Source: Saprospiraceae bacterium
GTDB taxonomy: Bacteria > Bacteroidota > Bacteroidia > Chitinophagales > Saprospiraceae
Reading direction: 5' to 3'
Assembly: GCA_027488135.1 (NCBI GenBank)
Contig: JAIYCH010000094.1
Coordinates: 1 to 64,000, forward strand
Length of the DNA: 64,000 nt
The position numbers and the translations under genes were made by a program. Under the pieces are notes generated by a model, which was given only the letters and a program-made list of their open reading frames with translations, searched no databases and was not told the origin of the DNA. Below, in pieces: positions 55,601 to 64,000 of this stretch. Each line of letters opens with the position of its first letter. Within the stretch, counting starts at the first letter, position 1.

Positions 55601-56980
55601 CTTACCTTCGATTAATCGGGGTTGGAACGACTGAATAGAGAGACGGTGCAGAGTTGGCGCACGGTTAAGTAAAACCGGGTGACCTTTAAGAATATTTTCA
55701 AGAATTTCCCAAATAACCGGGTCTTTTCTATCCACTAATTTCTTAGCAGATTTAACTGTTTTAACTATTCCCCTTTCAATTAACTTACGAATAACAAAAG
55801 GCTTGAATAATTCTGCCGCCATAGCCTTAGGAATACCACACTCATGCAATTTGAGCGTTGGACCTACTACGATAACAGATCGACCAGAATAATCCACCCT
55901 TTTTCCCAATAAATTTTGACGGAAACGACCTTGTTTACCTTTAAGAATATCACTTAATGATTTCAAAGGACGGCCACCTTCAGCTTTAACGGCATTTGAT
56001 TTTCTTGAGTTATCAAATAATGAATCGACGGCCTCCTGGAGCATCCTCTTTTCATTTCTTAAAATAACTTCTGGAGCCTTTATTTCCAACAATCTTTTTA
56101 AACGATTATTCCTAATGATCACCCTTCTGTAAAGATCATTAAGGTCAGAAGACGCGAAACGACCACCATCAAGAGGAACAAGAGGGCGTAATTCTGGTGG
56201 AATAACTGGTAAATATTGAATGATAGTCCACTCAGGTCTATTCTCCATTTGCGTCATTCCCTGACGGAAAGCCTCTACTACACGAAGGCGTTTAAGAGCC
56301 TCTGATTTCCGTTGCTGCGAGGTTTCGTTTGCTGCCTGGTTACGAAGTTCGTAGGATAACTCGTCCAATTTAAGACGATTTAACATATCCTTTATGGCTT
56401 CAGCACCCATTTTAGCCACAAACTTATTTGGATCATTATCCTCTAATTGACTATTCTCATTTGGAATATTGTCCATGATTTCCAAGTACTCTTCCTCAGT
56501 CAAAAGTTCGTGTAACTTAATTTTTTCTGATTCAGCAATACCTGGTTGAATAACGATATAACGTTCATAATAAACAATCGTCTCTAACTTTTTAGAAGAC
56601 AGACCGAGTAAGTATCCAATTTTATTTGGTAAAGATTTAAAAAACCATATGTGTACTACGGGTACAACCAGTTTTATATGGCCCATTCTTTCTCTACGCA
56701 CCTTTTTCTCAGTAACTTCAACACCACATCTGTCACAAACAATTCCTTTGTAACGAATTCTTTTGTATTTACCGCAATAGCACTCATAGTCCTTAACCGG
56801 CCCAAAAATACGCTCACAGAACAGACCATCTCTTTCCGGCTTGTAACTACGATAATTAATCGTTTCCGGTTTAAGTACCTCACCAAATGAACGCTCTAGG
56901 ATATCATCTGGGGAAGCTAGGCTGATAGTAATACTCTCGAACTCTTGCTGCTGAATCTGATTTTTCTTCTTAAAAGACAT
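52691..56980 (-). CDS. rpoC: DNA-directed RNA polymerase subunit beta'
   Basis: 1429 residues. The catalytic magnesium motif [12 protein letters not shown] is intact. The N-terminal zinc site is [20 protein letters not shown] and the second zinc site is in [17 protein letters not shown]. The bridge-helix and trigger-loop blocks are present ([37 protein letters not shown]). It starts 33 bp after rpoB, both minus strand. Last gene of the operon. Confidence 0.99.
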   Translation of the reverse strand: MSFKKKNQIQQQEFESITISLASPDDILERSFGEVLKPETINYRSYKPERDGLFCERIFGPVKDYECYCGKYKRIRYKGIVCDRCGVEVTEKKVRRERMGHIKLVVPVVHIWFFKSLPNKIGYLLGLSSKKLETIVYYERYIVIQPGIAESEKIKLHELLTEEEYLEIMDNIPNENSQLEDNDPNKFVAKMGAEAIKDMLNRLKLDELSYELRNQAANETSQQRKSEALKRLRVVEAFRQGMTQMENRPEWTIIQYLPVIPPELRPLVPLDGGRFASSDLNDLYRRVIIRNNRLKRLLEIKAPEVILRNEKRMLQEAVDSLFDNSRKSNAVKAEGGRPLKSLSDILKGKQGRFRQNLLGKRVDYSGRSVIVVGPTLKLHECGIPKAMAAELFKPFVIRKLIERGIVKTVKSAKKLVDRKDPVIWEILENILKGHPVLLNRAPTLHRLSIQSFQPRLIEGKAIQLHPLVCGSFNADFDGDQMAVHVPLSHASILEAQMLMLSSHNMLNPQNGTPVTLPSQDMVLGLYYITKERKSTPEIKVKGEGMKFYSAEEVIIALNEGVIDLHAAIKVRVKTEMPNGEWLYKLIDTTTGRVIFNQHVPEGVPFVNDLMTKKNIKKVISDVIERTNLAITAGFLDDVKDMGFTWAFKGGLSFNLGDLINPTIKEDTLAEAQEEVDEVWENYNMGLITNNERYNQIIDKWTYADNKITEALMRELASHKQGFNSVFMMLDSGARGSKQQIKQLCGLRGLMAKPRKSGDTGGAVIENPILANFVDGLSVLEYFISTHGARKGLADTALKTADAGYLTRRLVDVSQDVIISEVDCATLRGIETSALKDNEKVIEQLSSRIEGRYTLYDITLPGSDEVLLYAGDYIDARMAIHIEKIGIDSITIRSVLTCESKKGVCAKCYGKNLASGRITENGDAVGIIAAQSIGEPGTQLTLRTFHVGGVASLSKTESEIVSRFNAKVEYDGIKTTEATDGSKNTIVLSRTGELRLHDIETNKLFVSLHIPYGSNLYFKDGEKVAKGQTICDWDPFNAVIISEFSGIVQFDAIEEGVTYRLERDDQTGYSEKVIIESKNKKKIPYITISSKDGEVLKNYSLPVGSYLSVEDNSSVVAGDKVAKIPRSLGKIQDITGGLPRVTELFEARNPSNPAVVSEIDGVVTFGKIKRGNREIIVTSRDDQNHKYLIGLSKHVLVQDGDFVRAGTPLSDGAIAPRDILNIKGPFAVQQYLVNGVQEVYRSQGITINNKHIEVIVRQMMRRFLIEDSGDTTFLEGETVERGEFIEQNDIIFDKKFITDPGESNKLKAGQLVSLRQIREENSFLKRNDRKLVVFRDAVPATASPQLMGITKASLGTNSWISAASFQETTKVLSTAAIAAQKDDLSGLKENVIVGKRIPAGTGAREFEQIIVAHKDKSSDLVTQAQFIDME

Positions 56981-57013
56981 AATTATAGCAATTTAATCTC
57001 CGGAGAGATCTCG

Positions 57014-60000
57014 TTATTCAAATTTGATATCAAGGGCTAAACCACGTAATTCGTGAATCAGTACGTTAAACGACTCAGGAATATTTGGTTCTGGAAGGTT
57101 ATCACCTTTAACGATAGCTTCATACGCTTTAGCACGACCGTTAATATCATCGGATTTAATAGTAAGTAACTCCTGAAGGATATTTGCGGCACCGAATGCT
57201 TCGAGTGCCCACACCTCCATTTCACCAAATCTTTGACCACCAAATTGGGCTTTACCACCAAGAGGCTGCTGTGTGATAAGAGAATAGGGTCCGATGGAAC
57301 GCGCGTGCATTTTATCATCAACCATGTGTGATAGCTTGAGCATATAGATGACACCTACAGTAGCCTGCTGGTGGAATCTTTCACCGGTTTCACCATCATA
57401 CAGGTAAGTTTGACCTAAGCTAGGTAAACCCGCCTTTTGAATATATCCGTCAATTTCCTCTTTACTTGCACCATCAAAGATAGGCGTTGAGAATTTAACG
57501 CCCATTTTTTCACCTGCCCAACCTAGAACCGTTTCAAAAATTTGACCTAAATTCATACGAGAAGGTACACCGAGCGGATTGAGAACGACATCAACTGCGG
57601 TACCGTCTTCTAAGAAAGGCATATCTTCCATCCTAACAATCTTAGATACAATCCCCTTATTTCCGTGTCTGCCCGCTAATTTATCACCAACTTTCAGTTT
57701 ACGTTTTTTGGCCATATAAACTTTAGCCAACTTAAGAACGCCTGCTGGTAATTCATCCCCGATACTAATATTGAACTTTTCTCTTTTAAAACGCCCTACT
57801 TCCTCATTAACTTTAATGCTATAATTATGTAAAAGTCTAGCAATCAAATTATTAATTGAAGAATCATCAGTCCAATTTGAATAATCTACCGAAGCATAAT
57901 CAATATTTCTAAGAACCTGTTGATTGAACTTACTCCCGGCGGGAATCAGTATATCGTTGTAAACACTACGAACTCCTTTACACTGCTTACTTTTCACCAG
58001 TTGAAGTAATTTATCAACCAGCCTTGTAATAAGTTCGTTCAGGATAATTTTGTGTTCATCTTCAAGCTTAGAAAGCATATCTTTTTCAGATGATTTCTGA
58101 ACTTTATCTTTTTTAGCTCTGGCGAACAACTGTTTATCAATAATTACCCCATTTGTTGATGGAGGTGCTTTTAATGAAGCATCTTTTACATCGCCTGCTT
58201 TATCTCCAAAAATGGCACGCAAAAGCTTTTCTTCCGGAGTTGGGTCAGATTCACCTTTAGGTGTAATCTTACCTATGAGAATATCCCCTTCTTTTACCCA
58301 GGCACCCACGCGAATGACCCCATGCTCGTCGAGATCCCTTGTTGTTTCTTCACTAACGTTTGGAATATCATTAGTTAATTCCTCTTCACCAAGTTTAGTA
58401 TCTCTAACCTCTAGTTCAAAGTGCTCAATATGTAAAGACGTAAAAATGTCTTCCCTAACGACCTTCTCAGAAATAACGATAGCATCCTCAAAATTATAAC
58501 CTTTCCAAGGCATGAATGCCACTTTAAGATTCTGGCCAAGAGCTAGCTCCCCTTTTTCAGTAGCATAGCCGTCACATAAAATCTGGCCTTTTGTTACCCT
58601 ATCACCTTTTCTGACAATAGGTCTTAGATTGATACAAGTACCTTGATTAGTACGAAGGAACTTCGTTAGTTTATAAGATTTAAGACTGTCTTCAAAAGAA
58701 ACCAACTGATCATCATCGGAACGATCATATCTCACTTTTACTTCAACAGCATCAACATATTCTACTTCACCATCCCCTTCTGCGTTGATAAGCATACGAG
58801 AATCTCTGGCAACCTTGCCTTCCAATCCTGTACCGACAATTGGAGAACTTGGACGAACTAAAGGAACCGCCTGCCTTTGCATATTAGATCCCATTAAGGC
58901 ACGGTTAGCATCATCATTCTCAAGGAAAGGAATCATGGAAGCTGAAACACCAACGATTTGATTTGGTGCAACGTCCATAAATTCGATTTCAGAGGGTGTA
59001 AGCACAGGAAATTCTCCCTGTTCCCTACATTTGATTCTATCTCTTGTAAATGCTCCTGCATTATCAACACGGGCATTCGCCTGAGCGATACGTTTAAGAT
59101 CTTCACCCTCAGCCGATAAATAAATAGGATGATCTTCAATTTTCAACTTCCCATCTACTACTTCACGGTAGGGAGTTTCAAGAAAGCCCATTTTATTTAC
59201 CTTTGCATGAACGCATAAGGTAGATATCAGGCCAATATTTGGACCTTCCGGGGTTTCAATGGTACATAATCTACCGTAATGCGAATAATGCACATCACGA
59301 ACCTCAAAACCAGCTCTTTCACGAGACAGACCTCCAGGTCCAAGTGCTGAAATTCTTCTTTTATGTGTTATTTCAGAGAGCGGATTGGTCTGATCTAAGA
59401 ACTGAGAAAGCTGACTGGTACCGAAGAAAGAATTGATAACTGATGAAAGCGTCCGGGCATTAATAAGATCGATAGGCGTGAACACCTCATTATCTCTTAC
59501 ATTCATACGCTCTCTAATCGTGCGGGCCATACGAGCCAAACCTACACCAAACTGAGCATATAATTGCTCTCCTACATTTCGAACCCTTCTATTACTCAAA
59601 TGATCTATGTCATCAATTTCAGCTTTCTGGTTCATCAAGCTAACTAAATACTTAACGATATTTATGATATCTTCCTTAGAAAGTACAAGACTTTCATAGC
59701 TACCATTAAGATTAAGTTTACGGTTAATTTTATATCTGCCAACCTCGCCAAGATTGTATCTTTTGTCAGAAAAGAACAATTTATCAATGATTCCACGGGC
59801 GGTTTCCTCATCGGGAGGATCAGTACCTCTTAGTTGCCTATAAATATACTGAACCGCCTCCATTTCAGAGGAGGTCGGATCTTTCTGTAAAGTATTATAT
59901 ATAATAGAATAATCCTGGTCGATGTCTTCTTTTTGAAGAATAACAACATCGCAGGCTGCTTCCAAAATTAAATCTATATTATCATCATCCAGAAGAGAAT

Positions 60001-60835
60001 CTCTTTCAAGAATAATTTCATTTCTTTCGATGGTTACTACTTCACCTGTATCCTCATCAACGAAATCTTCGGTCCATGACCTTAACACTCTGGCGGCCAA
60101 TTTACGACCAATTGACTTTTGTAATTCTTCCCTGTTCGCCGGAATAATATCAGCCAGGTCAAAAATATCGAGAATAGCTTTATCAGAATCAAAACCGATA
60201 GCCCTTAGCAGGGTCGTAACGGGGAATTTCTTTTTTCTGTCAATGTAAGCATACATGACGGTATTGATATCTGTAGCAAATTCCATCCAGGCGCCCTTAA
60301 ATGGAATGACTCTTGCGGAGTAAATTTTTGTTCCGTTGGGGTGAACACTTTGGCCAAAAAACACACCAGGAGACCTATGTAGCTGTGAAACAACAACTCT
60401 TTCAGCACCATTGATTACAAAGGTACCACGAGGCGTCATATAAGGTATATTACCTAAAAAGACATCTTGTACTATCGTTTGAAAATCAACATGTTCAACA
60501 TCATTACACGAAAGTTTTAGTTTGGCCTTCAGAGGCACGTGAAAAGTTAGACCACGCTGAACGCATTCTTCCATACTATAGCGAGGCGGATCGACGAAAT
60601 AGTCTAAGAACTCAAGTTGGAAAATACTCCTAGCGTCAGAAATAGGAAAATTTTCTTTAAAGACCTTATAAAGACCTTCATTCATTCTATTTTCCGGAGT
60701 AGTTTCTAATTGAAAAAACTCCTGAAAAGATTTTAACTGAATCTCTAGAAAGTCAGGATACTCAGCGGGAAATTTAGTTTTCCCGAAACTTATTCTTTTT
60801 GACTCGAGAGCGAGTTCATTTCCATTGGATATCAT
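57014..60835 (-). CDS. rpoB: DNA-directed RNA polymerase subunit beta
   Basis: 1273 residues from the ATG at 60835; a GTG at 60841 would add two. Landmarks: the opening [20 protein letters not shown]; the rifampicin pocket [20 protein letters not shown] followed by [33 protein letters not shown]; and the end block [20 protein letters not shown]. The rifampicin region carries the usual sensitive-type residues (Gln in SQLSQF, Asp in LDQTN, His in THKRR, Ser in RISALG). A 227-bp spacer with a hairpin separates it from rplL. Confidence 0.99.
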   Translation of the reverse strand: MISNGNELALESKRISFGKTKFPAEYPDFLEIQLKSFQEFFQLETTPENRMNEGLYKVFKENFPISDARSIFQLEFLDYFVDPPRYSMEECVQRGLTFHVPLKAKLKLSCNDVEHVDFQTIVQDVFLGNIPYMTPRGTFVINGAERVVVSQLHRSPGVFFGQSVHPNGTKIYSARVIPFKGAWMEFATDINTVMYAYIDRKKKFPVTTLLRAIGFDSDKAILDIFDLADIIPANREELQKSIGRKLAARVLRSWTEDFVDEDTGEVVTIERNEIILERDSLLDDDNIDLILEAACDVVILQKEDIDQDYSIIYNTLQKDPTSSEMEAVQYIYRQLRGTDPPDEETARGIIDKLFFSDKRYNLGEVGRYKINRKLNLNGSYESLVLSKEDIINIVKYLVSLMNQKAEIDDIDHLSNRRVRNVGEQLYAQFGVGLARMARTIRERMNVRDNEVFTPIDLINARTLSSVINSFFGTSQLSQFLDQTNPLSEITHKRRISALGPGGLSRERAGFEVRDVHYSHYGRLCTIETPEGPNIGLISTLCVHAKVNKMGFLETPYREVVDGKLKIEDHPIYLSAEGEDLKRIAQANARVDNAGAFTRDRIKCREQGEFPVLTPSEIEFMDVAPNQIVGVSASMIPFLENDDANRALMGSNMQRQAVPLVRPSSPIVGTGLEGKVARDSRMLINAEGDGEVEYVDAVEVKVRYDRSDDDQLVSFEDSLKSYKLTKFLRTNQGTCINLRPIVRKGDRVTKGQILCDGYATEKGELALGQNLKVAFMPWKGYNFEDAIVISEKVVREDIFTSLHIEHFELEVRDTKLGEEELTNDIPNVSEETTRDLDEHGVIRVGAWVKEGDILIGKITPKGESDPTPEEKLLRAIFGDKAGDVKDASLKAPPSTNGVIIDKQLFARAKKDKVQKSSEKDMLSKLEDEHKIILNELITRLVDKLLQLVKSKQCKGVRSVYNDILIPAGSKFNQQVLRNIDYASVDYSNWTDDSSINNLIARLLHNYSIKVNEEVGRFKREKFNISIGDELPAGVLKLAKVYMAKKRKLKVGDKLAGRHGNKGIVSKIVRMEDMPFLEDGTAVDVVLNPLGVPSRMNLGQIFETVLGWAGEKMGVKFSTPIFDGASKEEIDGYIQKAGLPSLGQTYLYDGETGERFHQQATVGVIYMLKLSHMVDDKMHARSIGPYSLITQQPLGGKAQFGGQRFGEMEVWALEAFGAANILQELLTIKSDDINGRAKAYEAIVKGDNLPEPNIPESFNVLIHELRGLALDIKFE

Positions 60836-60961
60836 CGGCACAAAATATTTTTCGGTAAGAACGAAACATTAGATCAACACGAGATAAAATGTAATTCGAG
60901 ACAATAAAGTTTAAAACGGCCATCAACAGTAAAACACTTCCTTTACAGAAAAATGCCTAGA

Positions 60962-60990
60962 GGCTTAGCGATATAAACCATCGCTAAGCC
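60962..60990 (-). promoter_or_regulatory. Perfect hairpin between rplL and rpoB (candidate attenuator or processing site)
   Basis: GGCTTAGCGAT (60962-60972) pairs perfectly with 60980-60990 around a 7-base loop. On the minus strand it lies 72 bp after rplL and is followed by CTAGGCATTTTTC, a T-run eight bases from the stem. In E. coli the same interval carries a partial attenuator and an RNase III site; a like role here is inferred from position. Confidence 0.6.
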
Positions 60991-61062
60991 ACAAAGACAC
61001 TTTCGCATTAATTGCCAAGACTGTAAGTCTGGATCATAATAAATTCGCAAATGAGCAAATAA

Positions 61063-61443
61063 TTACTTAATTTCAACTTGAGCACCAGCGGCCTCAAGTT
61101 TTTCTTTTAGATCAGCCGCTTCTTCTTTAGAAACACCTAATTTTAGAGGAGATGGAGCAGCGTCGACTAGGTCTTTCGCTTCTTTTAATCCCAAATTAAG
61201 TAAAGTCTTAACTTCTTTAACTACTTGTAGTTTCGCAGCTCCGCCGGAAGCTAAAATAACGTCAAAAGAAGTTTGCTCTGCAGGAGCAGCAGCACCTGAA
61301 TCACCACCTGAAGGAGCGGCCATAGCCACAGCAGCAGCTGCTGGTTCTATACCATATTCATCCTTTAAAATAGCAGCAAGTTCATTGACTTCTTTAACCG
61401 TCAGATTGACAAGCTGTTCCGCAAAAGCTTTCAAATCCGCCAT
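61063..61443 (-). CDS. rplL: 50S ribosomal protein L7/L12
   Basis: 126 residues. The N-terminal dimer domain ([20 protein letters not shown]), an Ala/Pro-rich hinge ([12 protein letters not shown]) and the globular factor-binding domain ([39 protein letters not shown]) are all present. Several dimers bind L10 to form the stalk that recruits elongation factors. Spacing from rplJ is 78 bp with a small hairpin. Confidence 0.99.
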   Translation of the reverse strand: MADLKAFAEQLVNLTVKEVNELAAILKDEYGIEPAAAAVAMAAPSGGDSGAAAPAEQTSFDVILASGGAAKLQVVKEVKTLLNLGLKEAKDLVDAAPSPLKLGVSKEEAADLKEKLEAAGAQVEIK

Positions 61444-61482
61444 TGTGTTTCGTTTTAAGATTAAATAATAATTTTATGTGCG

Positions 61483-61503
61483 GGTTAGCTTGGAAGCCTA
61501 ACC
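61483..61503 (-). promoter_or_regulatory. Small hairpin between rplJ and rplL
   Basis: On the minus strand GGTTAG-GCTTCCAAG-CTAACC forms a 6-bp stem with a 9-base loop, 18 bp after the rplJ stop. It is not followed by a T-run. It may space or protect the message, since L7/L12 is needed in several copies per L10. Confidence 0.4.
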
Positions 61504-61521
61504 TAGGGGGAATGCGCTAAA

Positions 61522-62049
61522 TTAAGCGCGCTCCTGCAGTGTTTTCACCAAACCGGCAATCGTTTGACCGCCAGATTGAAGAGCACTGATAACATTTCTT
61601 GCTGGTGACTGTAATAGACCGATAACTTCTCCAAGCAACTGTTCTTTCGACTTTAGCTTAGTTAATGCGTCTAATTGATCATCACCGATAAATACGGCAG
61701 TGTCAATATAGGCAGCTTTTAAAAGTGGTCTATCGTTCCCGGCACGAAATTCCTTTAAAACTTTGGCTGGAATATTTGCAGCACCTTCAGCATACAATAC
61801 TGCTGTTGGACCCTTTAATTCGCCAAAGATAGCCTCATAGTTCTTTTCTGAGGCAGCAGATTCAAGTGCTTTGCGGATGAGGGTATTTTTAATAACCCTC
61901 ATTTGAACTCCCTTCTCAAAACACAATCTTCTGAACTTATTAATTTTTTCAACGGATAAGGTAGATGCGTCTGTGATATAGAAAAAATCTAAATTAGCAA
62001 ATACACCTTTTAACTCTTCAATTACCGCTGTTTTTTCCTGTTTGGTCAT
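61522..62049 (-). CDS. rplJ: 50S ribosomal protein L10
   Basis: 175 residues. The rRNA-binding head has MTKQEKTAVIEELKGVFANL and MRVIKNTLIRKALE. The C-terminal helix that holds L7/L12 dimers is VISALQSGGQTIAGLVKTLQ. Starts 19 bp after rplA. In other bacteria L10-L7/L12 represses its own message; the 19-bp gap leaves no room for a separate leader, so any such site would lie inside rplA. Confidence 0.98.
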   Translation of the reverse strand: MTKQEKTAVIEELKGVFANLDFFYITDASTLSVEKINKFRRLCFEKGVQMRVIKNTLIRKALESAASEKNYEAIFGELKGPTAVLYAEGAANIPAKVLKEFRAGNDRPLLKAAYIDTAVFIGDDQLDALTKLKSKEQLLGEVIGLLQSPARNVISALQSGGQTIAGLVKTLQERA

Positions 62050-62068
62050 TTCCGATTAACTTTAATGA

Positions 62069-62761
62069 TTAGCGAACGACTTTAGGGTCAACCTTAATAC
62101 CTGGGCTCATCGTGCTCGCTACTGTGATTGATTTCATGTAGATACCTTTTGCACTGGAAGGCTTCATACGAAGTAAGGTAGAAAGAAGCTCATTTGCATT
62201 TTCTGTCAACTTATCGGCAGTGAAAGATACTCTGCCAATAGATGCATGAATAATACCATATTTATCTACCCTAAAGGAAATCTTACCTGATTTGACATCA
62301 GCTACTGCCTCCCCTACATTCATAGTAACAGTACCCGTTTTAGGGTTAGGCATAAGGTTTCTTGGACCTAATATTCTACCTAAGCGACCTACCTGCGCCA
62401 TTACCTGAGGCGTAGCTATAACCACGTCAACATCGGTCCAACCACCCATAACTTTTTGGATAAGTTCCTCCAATCCTGCATAATCAGCACCAGCGTCCAG
62501 CGCTTCTTGAACCTTATCAGGGGTACAAAAAACAGCCACTTTCTTAACCTTACCTGTTCCGTGAGGCAAACTTACCGTACCACGCAGAGATTGATCTGGT
62601 TTCCTTGGATCAACACCCAATCGAGCATGAATATCAACCGACGCATCGAATTTAGTTGTATTAACTTCCTTCACTAATACAAACGCTTCATCAAGTGAAT
62701 ACAACTTTTCCCGATTAACCTTCGGATCGACCAAGGCTCTTTTTTTTCCTACTTTAGTCAT
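62069..62761 (-). CDS. rplA: 50S ribosomal protein L1
   Basis: 230 residues from the ATG at 62761, which gives the usual L1 length and opening ([16 protein letters not shown], then [12 protein letters not shown]). An ATG at 62803 would add 14 residues without family similarity and leave 19 bp to rplK. Conserved blocks: [29 protein letters not shown] and [21 protein letters not shown]1 binds 23S rRNA at the exit-side stalk and represses rplK-rplA translation in other bacteria. Confidence 0.97.
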   Translation of the reverse strand: MTKVGKKRALVDPKVNREKLYSLDEAFVLVKEVNTTKFDASVDIHARLGVDPRKPDQSLRGTVSLPHGTGKVKKVAVFCTPDKVQEALDAGADYAGLEELIQKVMGGWTDVDVVIATPQVMAQVGRLGRILGPRNLMPNPKTGTVTMNVGEAVADVKSGKISFRVDKYGIIHASIGRVSFTADKLTENANELLSTLLRMKPSSAKGIYMKSITVASTMSPGIKVDPKVVR

Positions 62762-62822
62762 ATTGAACAATTTTGAGGTAATATCATTTATGCCCTGAGA
62801 CATAAACTCCCTGCATTAAAAA

Positions 62823-63275
62823 TTAATTTTCCACTGTGGACCAAGGAGCATCGCCACTTACGGTAATACCCATACTTCTAGCCGTTCCAGCTACCATTTT
62901 CATGGCAGAATGAATCTCAAAGCAATTTAAATCAGGCATTTTGATTTCTGCAATAGTTTTTATTTGATCCCATGAAACGGAACCAATTTTATTTCTATTT
63001 GGTTGGGCAGACCCTTTCTTCGCCTTGGTTGCTTCAATCAATTGAATGGCCACTGGTGGTGTTTTGATGATAAAATCAAAAGACTTATCTTTATACACCG
63101 AAATAACGGTTGGAAGAATTTGTCCCATTTTATCTTGTGTTGCAGCATTGAAACGCTTGCAAAACTCCATAATATTTACGCCCTTAGAACCTAAGGCAGG
63201 ACCGATAGGAGGCGCTGGATTAGCTTGACCCCCTTTTACCTGTAACTTAATTAAAAATCCTATTTCCTTTGCCAT
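62823..63275 (-). CDS. rplK: 50S ribosomal protein L11
   Basis: 150 residues. Blocks: [39 protein letters not shown] and the C-terminal rRNA-binding part ending [11 protein letters not shown]. It forms the GTPase-associated centre with 23S rRNA and is the thiostrepton target. A 99-bp gap separates it from nusG; that gap shows short self-complementary words but no clear leader structure. Confidence 0.98.
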   Translation of the reverse strand: MAKEIGFLIKLQVKGGQANPAPPIGPALGSKGVNIMEFCKRFNAATQDKMGQILPTVISVYKDKSFDFIIKTPPVAIQLIEATKAKKGSAQPNRNKIGSVSWDQIKTIAEIKMPDLNCFEIHSAMKMVAGTARSMGITVSGDAPWSTVEN

Positions 63276-63374
63276 ATCACTACATTTTTAGAACCTCATA
63301 TCCTCTTTTGGAAGCGTCTTCGAGGCTCACACCAGGAAGAACAAAATTGAATACTTAGAACTTATATAAAAAAA

Positions 63375-63923
63375 TCAACTGGTTTTTTCAACCTGCATGA
63401 AATTCAACTCAACTTCAGTTCCTCTGCCAAATATTTTGACAATAACTTTAAGTTTCTTTTTATCCTCATTTATTTCTTGAATATCACCAACGAACTCGGT
63501 AAAAGGTCCGTCAACAATTTTAATGGTTTCACCTACTATGAAAGGCTCGATGAGAGCCTCTGCAGATTCTTGAGATTCATCTACCTTTCCGAGTAATCTA
63601 TTAGCCTCTGCTTCCCGCATAGGAATAGGCGTATTTTTACCTAGGAAGTGAATAACATTTTGAAGATTTTGAACACCAGTAACTACGTCACCTGAAAGTT
63701 TTCCCTCTGTAGCTTCAATAAGAATGTAGCCAGGGAGAATATTTCTCTCCGAGACTACTTTTTTTCCATTTCTAATTTTATATACTTTTTCAAGAGGTAC
63801 AACCACTTGAAAAATAAAACCAGACCAATCATTCCGCTGAATTTCTGTATCCAGACGCTCCTTTATTTTTCGTTCTTTTCCACTTATCACGCGGAGAGAG
63901 TACCACTTTTTTTCTTCGGACAT
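63375..63923 (-). CDS. nusG: Transcription elongation/termination factor NusG
   Basis: 182 residues. The NGN domain opens KKWYSLRVISGKERKIKERL and has LPGYILIEA. The C-terminal KOW domain (about 125-180) has FIVGETIKIVDGPFTEFVGD. It binds the beta' clamp to keep the polymerase moving and links it to ribosome or Rho. Follows secE by 25 bp. Standard bacterial length, so not the longer Bacteroides UpxY-type paralogue. Confidence 0.98.
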   Translation of the reverse strand: MSEEKKWYSLRVISGKERKIKERLDTEIQRNDWSGFIFQVVVPLEKVYKIRNGKKVVSERNILPGYILIEATEGKLSGDVVTGVQNLQNVIHFLGKNTPIPMREAEANRLLGKVDESQESAEALIEPFIVGETIKIVDGPFTEFVGDIQEINEDKKKLKVIVKIFGRGTEVELNFMQVEKTS

Positions 63924-63948
63924 TTAACAGTGTATTGGATAACGATAA

Positions 63949-64000
63949 TTAGAGTCCGTAAATCAAATCAAGTAAGGTACTCGAAAAAACATCCATTACA
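63949..64000 (-). CDS. secE: SecE, C-terminal end only (cut by window edge)
   Basis: The last 16 codons before a TAA at 63949-63951 read VMDVFSSTLLDLIYGL. This fits the end of the single membrane helix and short tail of Bacteroidota SecE (pattern MD.......EFIY). The position directly before nusG is the standard one. SecE is a subunit of the SecYEG translocon. The start lies outside the window. Confidence 0.75.
   Translation of the reverse strand, partial: VMDVFSSTLLDLIYGL

Noticed and set aside
63276-63374. Leader structure for L1 autoregulation in the nusG-rplK gap
   Set aside because: Only short self-complementary words (CCTC/GAGG, GAAG/CTTC) are visible; not enough to call a site.

Overview
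The window is about 64 kb of AT-rich, densely coding chromosome from a member of the Bacteroidota, probably a free-living aerobe near the Saprospiria/Cytophagia side of the phylum. The phylum call rests on several independent signs. There are type IX secretion sorting domains of both type A and type B, a TonB-dependent receptor with an N-terminal CarboxypepD_reg-like domain, and a short housekeeping sigma factor without region 1.1. There are also promoters of the TTG-N20/21-TAnnTTTG kind in front of rplS, rpoD and the initiator tRNA, a DUF3667 protein and bacillithiol genes. The class-level placement is only an impression. I see no insertion sequence, prophage, integrase or CRISPR array.

Layout. 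1-9 kb (mostly minus strand): a YfiT-like DinB protein, a TonB-dependent receptor, then an S9 peptidase, a second TonB receptor and fdhD in a tightly coupled run. 8.5-18.8 kb: a small secreted protein, an Lrp/AsnC regulator, a ccmB-ccmC-ccmD-glutamate dehydrogenase cluster, a LysM/amidase_3 cell-wall amidase, a very large degenerate superfamily-1 helicase-like protein and a PAS-AraC regulator. 18.8-26 kb: initiator tRNA, thiolase, a one-domain asparaginase-like protein, a degenerate YrdC/TsaC paralogue, and a tandem pair of large PKD proteins with type B sorting domains. 26-32.8 kb: rplS, gcvP, a C-terminal processing protease, a second Lrp/AsnC regulator and rpoD. 32.9-42 kb: a START-like protein with an AddB-like nuclease, a secreted subtilase, ferredoxin, a Nudix hydrolase, pyrE and an M42 aminopeptidase. 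42-52.6 kb: bshB1 with an amidohydrolase, a GNAT acetyltransferase, DUF3667, an M23 peptidase, alaS and a cation/proton antiporter. 52.7-64 kb (minus): the canonical secE-nusG-rplK-rplA-rplJ-rplL-rpoB-rpoC operon, with secE cut by the window edge and a strong terminator after rpoC.

How the parts fit together. Most of the window is housekeeping: transcription, translation, one-carbon and nitrogen metabolism, pyrimidine and thiol biosynthesis. It is interleaved with envelope functions: TonB uptake, type IX-secreted surface proteins, wall hydrolases and cytochrome c maturation. Three divergent gene pairs have start codons that overlap or nearly touch, so their promoters must lie inside the opposing gene.

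The least explained items are these: the 1194-residue helicase-like protein whose ATPase motifs are eroded; CcmC carrying an extra Ig-like periplasmic domain; the TsaC-like protein with lost catalytic residues; the AddB-like nuclease with no helicase partner; and several repeat-bearing intergenic stretches, including a 36-bp tandem repeat.
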